Assembly: GCA_016935555.1 (NCBI GenBank)
Contig: JAFGQR010000107.1
Span: 1-59,394 of the forward strand
DNA from: Verrucomicrobiota bacterium
Lineage (GTDB): Bacteria > Verrucomicrobiota > Verrucomicrobiia > Limisphaerales > JAFGQR01
Reading direction: 5' to 3'
Length of the DNA stretch: 59,394 bases
Positions 51,848 through 58,396 of this stretch are shown here, piece by piece. The notes beneath the pieces are model-generated. The model had not been told where the DNA came from and did no database searches. It was given only the letters and a program-made list of their open reading frames with translations. Position numbers and translations under genes: made by a program. The stretch's first letter is position 1. Each line of letters starts with the position of its first letter.

Positions 51848-52666
51848 TCAGCCGGCCACCGGCAGGGCAGAACCGCTGGCGGCCGCGTTGGGCCCCGGAA
51901 CTCCCTCGAACGCCGCCACGACCACCTCGAGGCCCCGCGCCCGCAACACTTCGACCTGCTCCGCCGGAGCCAGGCCGTCCGTCACCACCGTGTCTATGAA
52001 ATCCAGCTCGCACAGGAACGCCACAGACCGCCGATCGAACTTCGTGTGGTCCAGACAGAAAATCACGCGGCGCGCCGACTCGATCATCGCCCGCTGAATG
52101 TCAATCAACAGCGGATGCGAGTTTGTCACCCCGTCCACACTGATGCCACCCGCGCCCATCACCGCCACATCCGCGTGCATTTTCGCAAACGCCTCGACCG
52201 CCAGCGGCCCCACCAGCACGCCCAAACGCGGATAAATCACCCCGCCGGTCACCACCACCTCGATGTGTTGCACCGACGCGAACAGGTTCGCCACAGGCAG
52301 CGAGTTGGTCACAATCTGAAGCGCCTTCGACTCCAAATGGCGGGCCGCATGATACACCGTCGTCCCCGCATCCATGATCACACTCTCCCGGACCCGCACC
52401 AGATCCGCACACGCCCGCCCAATCGCCTCCTTCTCCGCCAATTGTTGCGTGTCCCGACTGCTGAACGTGAATTCGTCCGAACGCGGATTGATGATGCGGG
52501 CTCCGCCGTGGGTGCGACGGATATTGCCGCATGACTCAAGGAGGGTGAGGTCTCGACGGACTGTGGATGCGGAGGCGGAAACGTGCCTTGCGAGCTCTTC
52601 AAGTGACGCGAATTCAACCCTTTGAAGATATTCCTCGATCCGCTTATGGCGTTCCTCTGCCTGCAT
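51848..52666 (-). CDS. DeoR/GlpR-family transcriptional regulator of the BMC locus
   Basis: The 272-residue repressor has an N-terminal DeoR helix-turn-helix (about 1-57, LEELARHVSASASTVRRDLTLLE) and the family linker HGGA. A C-terminal DeoRC sugar-phosphate sensor domain follows (ISVDGVTNSH, and DHTKFDRRSVAFL near 210). DeoR regulators usually respond to phosphorylated sugars, which here may be fuculose- or rhamnulose-1-phosphate. It is divergently transcribed from pduL across an 83-bp AT-rich promoter region, the standard arrangement of PVM microcompartment loci. Confidence 0.92.
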   Translation of the reverse strand: MQAEERHKRIEEYLQRVEFASLEELARHVSASASTVRRDLTLLESCGNIRRTHGGARIINPRSDEFTFSSRDTQQLAEKEAIGRACADLVRVRESVIMDAGTTVYHAARHLESKALQIVTNSLPVANLFASVQHIEVVVTGGVIYPRLGVLVGPLAVEAFAKMHADVAVMGAGGISVDGVTNSHPLLIDIQRAMIESARRVIFCLDHTKFDRRSVAFLCELDFIDTVVTDGLAPAEQVEVLRARGLEVVVAAFEGVPGPNAAASGSALPVAG

Positions 52667-52690
52667 CAGGGCTTAAACGTGATAGATTTT

Positions 52691-52719
52691 GAAATAATAT
52701 GCAATATTTTTGTTGACAA
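52691..52719 (-). promoter_or_regulatory. Predicted promoter of the DeoR gene
   Basis: On the minus strand TTGTCA (complement of 52714-52719), 17 bp and TATTTC (complement of 52691-52696). Its -35 box overlaps that of the pduL promoter by 5 bp on the other strand, so both cannot easily be occupied at once. Confidence 0.4.
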
Positions 52720-52740
52720 TTGTTCTTTGTTGCATAAAAA
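52713..52740 (+). promoter_or_regulatory. Predicted promoter/operator region of the BMC operon
   Basis: Consensus TTGACA (52713-52718), 16 bp and TAAAAA (52735-52740), with ATG 52750 after 9 bp. The surrounding 52681-52740 is an AT-rich island in GC-rich DNA. TTTGTTG occurs twice (52709-52715 and 52727-52733) at the boxes, making it a candidate DeoR-type half-site. Confidence 0.5.
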
Positions 52741-52749
52741 CGATCTCGT

Positions 52750-53427
52750 ATGGCATCAGCTGGCCCTGCTATTCATCGAGCAATAGTTGAGCATATGGTC
52801 CGCCAAGCCGTCTATCAGCGGCTCGGTAAACCCATCCCAAAAACCGCCGCCGCCCCAAACCCCCTGGTCGTCAACATCAGCGCCCGCCATTGCCATCTGA
52901 CCCAGGCAGCCGTGGAAACGCTCTTCGGCAAAGGACGCCAGTTGACCCCCCTGAAATGGCTGTATCAGGAGGGGCAGTTCGCCGCGAAAGAGACCCTCAC
53001 GCTCATTGGGCCGCGGAGCCGGGTGATATCGAACCTGCGGATTTTGGGGCCGTGCCGGACTTTGAACCAGGTTGAGCTGGCGTATACGGACGCGATTGCG
53101 CTGGGGTTCGAGATCCCGCTGCGGATGTCGGGGAACATCGAGGGCACCCCGGGCGGGATGTTGATGGGGCCGGCGGGCTTTTTCGAGATGCCCAGCGGGA
53201 TCATCCGGGCGCAGCGCCACGTGCACATGCATCCCGAGGACGCGGCCTTTTACGGGGTCAAGCCGGGGGCGGCGATGAAGCTGAAGATTGGGGGTCCCTG
53301 TGCGATCACGCTTGAGGCGATGGTGGCGCGGGTGGATCCGGCTTTCAAGCTTGAGGTGCACATTGACACTGACGAGGGCAACGCGTGCAATCTGCGGCCC
53401 GAGACCTCGTGCGAACTGACGACGTGA
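52750..53427 (+). CDS. pduL: Phosphate acyltransferase PduL of the microcompartment
   Basis: The 225-residue enzyme exchanges CoA for phosphate on an acyl group, recycling CoA inside the shell. Its two PduL domains carry the zinc-binding histidines of NISARHCHL (His 47, 49) and RHVHMHP (His 157, 159, 161). The N-terminal helix at about 9-27 (IHRAIVEHMVRQAVYQRLG) precedes an Ala/Pro linker and looks like a shell-targeting peptide. ATG 52750 gives the full peptide and lies at leaderless distance from the promoter; ATG 52795 would remove half of it. First gene of the operon. Confidence 0.95.
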   Translation: MASAGPAIHRAIVEHMVRQAVYQRLGKPIPKTAAAPNPLVVNISARHCHLTQAAVETLFGKGRQLTPLKWLYQEGQFAAKETLTLIGPRSRVISNLRILGPCRTLNQVELAYTDAIALGFEIPLRMSGNIEGTPGGMLMGPAGFFEMPSGIIRAQRHVHMHPEDAAFYGVKPGAAMKLKIGGPCAITLEAMVARVDPAFKLEVHIDTDEGNACNLRPETSCELTT

Positions 53428-53506
53428 GCCCCTGTGGGGGGCGGTGGGCGCGAGCCCGGACGCTTTGACGATTTCCAACCACCAACCATCAACCATCCAA
53501 CCACTC

Positions 53507-53797
53507 ATGAGCGAAGCAATCGGAATGATCGAAACGAGGGGCTACGTCGGCAGCGTCGAATCCAGCGATGCCATGGTCAAGGCCGCCAACGTCAGCCTGG
53601 TCAAAACCATCCCCATCGGCGGCGGCCTGATCACGGTGCTGTGCAAAGGCGATGTGGGCAGCGTCAAGGCCGCGGTGGACGCGGGTGCGAAGGCGGCCAG
53701 CAAAGTGGGCGAGTTGATCAGCTCGCACATCATCGCCCGTCCGCACGAAGACCTTTTGAAGGCTTTCCTCGGCGAACCCGCCAAGGCGGCCAAGTAA
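53507..53797 (+). CDS. BMC shell hexamer protein 1 (BMC-H)
   Basis: The 96-residue Pfam BMC-domain protein forms hexagonal shell tiles. Family marks are [25 protein letters not shown] and ARPHEDL, with the edge Lys in MVKAANV and the Arg of RPH that knit hexamers together. The pore loop reads PIGGG (residues 36-40), different from the canonical KIGSG. A short Ala/Lys tail follows. The start at 53507 is set by homology with its paralogues. The leader is G-poor (AACC and ATC repeats) and has no Shine-Dalgarno motif. Confidence 0.96.
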   Translation: MSEAIGMIETRGYVGSVESSDAMVKAANVSLVKTIPIGGGLITVLCKGDVGSVKAAVDAGAKAASKVGELISSHIIARPHEDLLKAFLGEPAKAAK

Positions 53798-53834
53798 CCC
53801 CCCAACCGTCCACGTCCACCCCCCCCACGCACCC

Positions 53835-54113
53835 ATGACGCAACAAGCAATTGGAATGATCGAGTGCAAGGGTCTCAGCGCCCTGCTCGAAGCCGCCGAC
53901 GCCGCCCTCAAAGCCGCCAATGTCACCCTCAACGGCTGGGAGAAAATCGGCAGCGGCTACGTCACGGCCTTCTTCCGCGGCGATGTCGCCGCCGTGAAGG
54001 CCGCCACCGATGCCGGCGCCGCCGCCGCGGCCCAGGTCGGCCAGGTCATCAGCGTCCAGGTCATCCCTCGCCCCCACGAAGGCCTCGCCGGACTCGGCCG
54101 GTGGCTGCAGTGA
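53835..54113 (+). CDS. BMC shell hexamer protein 2 (BMC-H)
   Basis: The 92-residue hexamer-forming shell protein has the canonical pore loop KIGSGY (residues 37-42), as in PduA and Ccm[10 protein letters not shown], the edge Lys in ALKAANV and IPRPHEGL are conserved. It lies 37 bp after BMC-H1. Bases 53844-53863 (codons 4-10) are identical to 55479-55498 in BMC-H3. This hexamer is the best candidate for a small polar-metabolite pore. Confidence 0.96.
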   Translation: MTQQAIGMIECKGLSALLEAADAALKAANVTLNGWEKIGSGYVTAFFRGDVAAVKAATDAGAAAAAQVGQVISVQVIPRPHEGLAGLGRWLQ

Positions 54114-54216
54114 GCCCGGAACGCGGAACGCGGCGCGCGGCATGGCCAGGCCGTCCGCGCCCCGTGCGTCCTTCCGCACCGGGCACTCGGCACGGCGCGC
54201 CCCGCGCTCCGCACGC

Positions 54217-55404
54217 ATGAGGATCCTCGTCGCCAACCTTGGTTCGACCTCGCTCAAGTGGCGCCTGTTCCGTTTCGCGGACGGCGGGGAGGAACTGCTC
54301 CACAAGGGCGGCTTCGAGCGCGTCGCGGATTACCCCCGGGCGATCGACGATTGTCTGGCGGCCCTGCGGCGCGGGGGTGCCATCGAGACGGAGGCCGACG
54401 TGGATGCCGTGGGTTTCAAGACGATCATCGCGCGGGGAGTGGACGGCTGTGTGCGGCTGACGGACCCGGTGCTGGCCGCCATGGAGGCTTACAACGGCCT
54501 TGCCCCCGCCCACAACCCGCCCTACATCACCGGCATCCGCCTCTTTGCCCGGCGCATGCCCCGGACCCCGCTGTTTGGCCTGTTTGAAACGGCGTTTTAC
54601 CAGTGGGCGCCCGAGGCGGCCAAGCGCTACGCCGTGCCCGACGACTGGCATCAGCGTGGGGTGCGCCGCTGGGGATTTCACGGCGCCAGCCACAAGTATA
54701 TCGCCGAACGCAGCGCCCAACTCCTGGGGCGCGACGACGTCGCGCGCCGGGCCCGGAACCTCTACCTGGACGGCGGCACCACGCCCGTCCGAACGCCGGA
54801 TCTGCGCGTCATTTCGTGTCATCTCGGAGGCAGCTCGAGCGTCACCGGCATCCTCAACGGCGTGGGCGTCGGCAACAGCCTCGGCATGAGCCCCCAATCC
54901 GGCCTGCCGCACAATAACCGCGTCGGCGACCTCGACCCGTTCGCGCTGGGCTACGTCATGCGTTCCGCGGGCCTGTCGCTGGACCAGGCCGAAACCGCCC
55001 TGTGCCAGGCCTCGGGCCTCATGGGCTTGTCGGGCGGCGACAACGACATTCGCGACATCGAATCCCGCGCTGCCGAAGGCAACGCCCGCGCCAGGCTGGC
55101 GCTGGACGTGCTCATTCACGAGGCGCGCCGCTGGATCGGCGGCTATTACCTGCAATTGAACGCCATCGACGCCCTCGTCTTCACCGCCGGCATCGGCGAA
55201 AACGATCCCCTCGTCCGCGACGGCATTTGCCGCAACCTCGACCAACTGGGCCTTCTCCTCGACCCCGCCCTCAACCAATCCGCCCGCGGCCGCGAAACGG
55301 TCATCAGCGCGCCCGAGTCGCGGGTCAGGGTCCTGGTCATCCCCGCCAACGAGGAACTCGTCGTGGCGCGCGAAGTGAAACGGCAGCTTGACGCTGCGGC
55401 CTAG
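54217..55404 (+). CDS. ackA: Acetate kinase-family enzyme of the microcompartment locus (divergent)
   Basis: The 395-residue ASKHA-fold kinase would turn acyl-phosphate plus ADP into acid and ATP. Asn 7, His 155 (GFHGASHK), His 202 (CHLGG), Arg 235 and Glu 318 (GIGEND) match essential acetate kinase positions. Several hallmarks differ: the catalytic Asp of FDTAFH is Glu 124 with Tyr 128 for His, the Arg of GHRVVHGG is Lys 68 (GFKTII), and the loop reads GGSSS instead of GNGSS. A short insertion near 182-194 adds LYLDGGTT. No targeting peptide is seen, so it may act outside the shell. The start at 54217 is preferred over the upstream open frame. Confidence 0.88.
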   Translation: MRILVANLGSTSLKWRLFRFADGGEELLHKGGFERVADYPRAIDDCLAALRRGGAIETEADVDAVGFKTIIARGVDGCVRLTDPVLAAMEAYNGLAPAHNPPYITGIRLFARRMPRTPLFGLFETAFYQWAPEAAKRYAVPDDWHQRGVRRWGFHGASHKYIAERSAQLLGRDDVARRARNLYLDGGTTPVRTPDLRVISCHLGGSSSVTGILNGVGVGNSLGMSPQSGLPHNNRVGDLDPFALGYVMRSAGLSLDQAETALCQASGLMGLSGGDNDIRDIESRAAEGNARARLALDVLIHEARRWIGGYYLQLNAIDALVFTAGIGENDPLVRDGICRNLDQLGLLLDPALNQSARGRETVISAPESRVRVLVIPANEELVVAREVKRQLDAAA

Positions 55405-55469
55405 CCGACCCGGTTCTTTCCACGCTCAACCTTCAACGCTCAACTCGAACCCCCCAACCCCCCACCCTC

Positions 55470-55754
55470 ATGGCTCATCAAGCAATTGGAATGATCGAAA
55501 CGCGCGGACTCGTCGCCCTCGTCGAGGGCACCGACGCCATGCTCAAGGCCGCCAACGTCGAACTCGCCGGCCCCCTCACCCAGGTCGGCACCGCCCTCGT
55601 CACCGCCGTCGTCGTCGGCGACGTCGCCGCCGTCAAGGCCGCCACCGACGCCGGCGCCCAGGCCATCAAGGCCATCAAAGGCGACCTCGTCAGCGTCCAC
55701 GTCATCGCCCGCCCTCACCAGGATGTGGATGCGGTGCTGCCCAGGAAAAAGTAA
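55470..55754 (+). CDS. BMC shell hexamer protein 3 (BMC-H)
   Basis: The 94-residue hexamer-forming shell protein keeps [19 protein letters not shown], the edge Lys in MLKAANV and IARPHQDV. The pore loop reads QVGTA (residues 38-42), a third variant in this operon. It ends in a basic tail (LPRKK). It lies 65 bp after ackA behind a leader that is almost free of G (CAACC/CCCCAACC), with no Shine-Dalgarno motif. Confidence 0.96.
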   Translation: MAHQAIGMIETRGLVALVEGTDAMLKAANVELAGPLTQVGTALVTAVVVGDVAAVKAATDAGAQAIKAIKGDLVSVHVIARPHQDVDAVLPRKK

Positions 55755-55862
55755 CAAGCCGGAAGGCGGAACGCGGCGTGTTCCGGGCTTCCGACCGAAG
55801 CCCGCCGCGCGCCGGCCGACGTGACGTCCGCCTTCGGCGTGTTGCCCTTTGCCTCACTCGTT

Positions 55863-56177
55863 ATGTTTCTCGCCAAAGTTGAAGGTTCGGTGGTGGCCAC
55901 CAAGAAGGACGCCAACATGACCGGTCGCAAGCTCATGTTGATCCGTCCGATGCTGGTGGATGACAAGGACCCGACGAAGTTCAAGCCGGGCGTGAACACG
56001 ATCGTGGCCGTGGACAGCGTGGGGGCCGGCGAAGGCGAGCTGGTGTTGTTCTGCCAGGGCAGCTCCGCCCGCCTGGCGCCCAACCTCAAGGAAGCCCCCG
56101 TCGACGCCGTTATCGTCGGCATCGTCGATGCCGTCGAAGTCCTCGGCACCCAGATCTACAACGCCAAACAGCCGTAG
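55863..56177 (+). CDS. BMC shell pentamer protein 1 (BMC-P, EutN/CcmL family)
   Basis: The 104-residue protein caps shell vertices as pentamers. Typical features are MFLAKVEGSVVATKKDANMTGRK at the N-terminus, AVDSVGAGEGELVLFCQGSSAR in the middle, and AVIVGIVDAVEV near the end. The start at 55863 is fixed by homology; the upstream open frame is spurious. The aldehyde dehydrogenase gene follows after 7 bp. Confidence 0.95.
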   Translation: MFLAKVEGSVVATKKDANMTGRKLMLIRPMLVDDKDPTKFKPGVNTIVAVDSVGAGEGELVLFCQGSSARLAPNLKEAPVDAVIVGIVDAVEVLGTQIYNAKQP

Positions 56178-56184
56178 TCGTCCC

Positions 56185-57711
56185 ATGAATGCTCCCGTCA
56201 ACGAAACCCTCATCCGTGATGTGATCCAGGAGGTGCTCGGCCGGCTGGGCGGCACCGCCATCCCCGCCGCCTGCCCCGCCCCCGCCGCGTCGCCCCCCGC
56301 CGCCCCGGCCGCCAGCCCCGCGTCCGGCCGCCCCGTCAACGGCAAACCGGCGGCGTCCGCCCGCACGGCCTGCCGCGGCGTGTATGGCATCTTTCAGGAT
56401 GCCAACGAGGCGTGCGCGGCGGCGGAGGAGGCGTTTGGGCAGCTGAGGGAGAAGGGGGTGGCCGGCCGGCGGAAGGTGGTTGAGATCGTGAAGGAGCTTT
56501 GCTGGAGCAAGGCGAGGGAGTGGGGCCGGCTGGAGATGGAGGAAACGAAGATCGGCCGCCTCGATCACAAGATCGACAAGCTGCTCGGCCAGCGCGCCAT
56601 CCCGGGCGTCGAGTTCCTTCACCCCTTCGGCATGAGCGGCGACCACGGCATCACGATGGAGGAATACACCCCCTTCGGCGTCATCGGCGCCGTCACCCCC
56701 TCGACGCACTCCATCCCCACCATCGCCAGCAACATCATCAGCATGGTGGCCGCCGGCAATGCCGTCGTCTTCAACGCCCACCCCGGTGCCGCCACGTGCG
56801 CCGCCACCGCCGTGCGCGCCTTCAACGAGGCCATTCACCGCGACTTGGGCATCGAAAACCTCGCCTGCCTCATCCATCCCCCCACCCTCGACTCCTTCAA
56901 CGCCCTCACCAAAAACGAATTCGTCCGCCTCCTGTGCGTCACCGGCGGCCCCGGCGTCGTCAAGGCCGCCATGGCCAGCGGCAAACGCGCCATCTGCGCC
57001 GGACCCGGCAATCCGCCCGTCCTGGTGGACGGCACCGGCAGCCTCGAGCGCGCCGCGCAATGCGTGATTGCCGGAGGGGCCTACGACAACAACCTGCTGT
57101 GCATCGGGGAAAAGGAGGTGTTTGTGCTCGAACCCGTCTTCGATGCGTTCCTGGCGGCGCTCGAAAAGAACGGCGCCTTCCGCCTCAACGACGCGCAGGT
57201 CGAGCGCCTCACCCAGGCTGCGTTCCTCCGCCCCAAGGGCCAGGGCGCCGGCCCTTCCCACCCGGTCCTCAACCGCGACCTGGTCGGCCGCGACCCCGAA
57301 GTGCTCGCCCGGGTGGCGGGCGCGACCATCCCGGCCGGGACGCAGTTGTTGTTCGCCGAGACCCCCGCCGAGCACCTGTTTGTCGAGGAGGAGCAGATGA
57401 TGCCGTTTGTGCCCGTCGTGCGGGTCAAGACCGTCGAGGAGGGCATCGCCGAGGCGAAGAAGGCCGAGCACAACTACAAGCACTCGGCGATGATTCACAC
57501 CATTGACGTCACCCGCATGACCGCCATGGCGCGCGCGCTCGACACCGCTCTCTTCATCAAGAACGGCTCCTGCGTTGCCGGCCTCGGCGACGGCGGCGAG
57601 GGCTACTCGAACTTCTCCATCGCCACCACCACCGGCGAAGGCATCGCCAACCCCCGCACCTTCTGCCGCGTCCGCCGCTGCGTCATGGTCGACAACCTCC
57701 GCATCTACTGA
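56185..57711 (+). CDS. CoA-acylating aldehyde dehydrogenase of the microcompartment (PduP/EutE-like)
   Basis: The 508-residue enzyme oxidises an aldehyde to acyl-CoA with NAD+. An amphipathic N-terminal helix (about 6-21, ETLIRDVIQEVLGRL) and a Pro/Ala-rich linker (about 24-58) form a classic encapsulation peptide. The catalytic domain has the nucleophile Cys 306 in NNLLCIGEKE, plus GVIGAVTPSTH and TGGPGVV. In PVM microcompartments the substrate is thought to be lactaldehyde from fucose or rhamnose. The product would be handed to PduL. It sits 7 bp after BMC-P1 and 10 bp before BMC-P2. Confidence 0.95.
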   Translation: MNAPVNETLIRDVIQEVLGRLGGTAIPAACPAPAASPPAAPAASPASGRPVNGKPAASARTACRGVYGIFQDANEACAAAEEAFGQLREKGVAGRRKVVEIVKELCWSKAREWGRLEMEETKIGRLDHKIDKLLGQRAIPGVEFLHPFGMSGDHGITMEEYTPFGVIGAVTPSTHSIPTIASNIISMVAAGNAVVFNAHPGAATCAATAVRAFNEAIHRDLGIENLACLIHPPTLDSFNALTKNEFVRLLCVTGGPGVVKAAMASGKRAICAGPGNPPVLVDGTGSLERAAQCVIAGGAYDNNLLCIGEKEVFVLEPVFDAFLAALEKNGAFRLNDAQVERLTQAAFLRPKGQGAGPSHPVLNRDLVGRDPEVLARVAGATIPAGTQLLFAETPAEHLFVEEEQMMPFVPVVRVKTVEEGIAEAKKAEHNYKHSAMIHTIDVTRMTAMARALDTALFIKNGSCVAGLGDGGEGYSNFSIATTTGEGIANPRTFCRVRRCVMVDNLRIY

Positions 57712-57721
57712 ACCCCGGCCC

Positions 57722-58000
57722 ATGTTTCTCGCGCGCGTCGAAGGCAACGTGGTGGCCACCCGCAAGCATCCCAGCCTGCAGGGGTGGCGGCTGATAATCT
57801 GCCAGCCCATCAACCACGCCGGCACCCCCGAGGGCACCCCCCAGGTGGCCATCGACCCGCACGGCGCCGCCCTCCACCAGCGCGTCATCATCTCCTCCGA
57901 CGGCGCCGCCTCCCGCAAAACCGTTGGCGACGACAAAAGCCCGGTCCGCTGGATGATCATTGGGATTGTCGACGACCCCCCGCCTTCGCCATGCGCCTAG
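57722..58000 (+). CDS. BMC shell pentamer protein 2 (BMC-P, EutN/CcmL family)
   Basis: The 92-residue protein starts MFLARVEGNVVATRKHPSLQG, close to BMC-P1, and keeps the terminal WMIIGIVDDP strand. The middle region is polar and diverges from BMC-P1 (QVAIDPHGAALHQRV). It should form vertex pentamers. Its last 10 bp overlap BMC-P3, so translation is coupled. Confidence 0.92.
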   Translation: MFLARVEGNVVATRKHPSLQGWRLIICQPINHAGTPEGTPQVAIDPHGAALHQRVIISSDGAASRKTVGDDKSPVRWMIIGIVDDPPPSPCA

Positions 58001-58296
58001 CCTCTGTCATCGGCCGCGTGACGCTCAGCCGGGCCGTTCCTGCGCTCGAAGGGGCCCGCTGGCTCATCGTGAGCCCGTTCACCCGCGACCACTACCAGCG
58101 CGGTTCCGAAACGCCCCCGGGGCTGAGCAGGGATTTCTCCGCAGTCGTCTACGACAACCTCGGCGGGGGCATCGCCCAGACCATCGGCTTCGTCGAAGGC
58201 CGGGAAGCCGCCCAACCCTTCGCCCAACCCACCCCCGTCGATGCCTTCAATGCCGCCCTGGTGGACGAGGTCTTTTATTCGCCGCTCCCCCCATGA
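57991..58296 (+). CDS. BMC shell pentamer protein 3 (BMC-P, divergent EutN/CcmL)
   Basis: The 101-residue protein starts MRLASVIGRVTLSRAVPALEGARWLI. It retains the EutN/CcmL framework (GRVT, a central VVYDNLGGG and the TIGFVEG strand) but diverges strongly from the other two. A C-terminal extension of about 25 residues (VDAFNAALVDEVFY) follows. It overlaps BMC-P2 by 10 bp. It is the third and least typical pentamer of this locus. Confidence 0.88.
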   Translation: MRLASVIGRVTLSRAVPALEGARWLIVSPFTRDHYQRGSETPPGLSRDFSAVVYDNLGGGIAQTIGFVEGREAAQPFAQPTPVDAFNAALVDEVFYSPLPP

Positions 58297-58396
58297 CCCC
58301 CGCGCCCCATCCATCCCCATGGGCCCCCGCCCCACCAGGCCGCCGGCATGCCACCCGCCCGCCCCGCCCGGGGGCGCGCCATCCCTCTGACCTGTT

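Noticed and set aside
54010-54216. N-terminal extension of acetate kinase as a targeting peptide
   Set aside because: The upstream open frame overlaps BMC-H2 and is Arg/Pro-rich shadow sequence; MRILVANLGS matches the family start.
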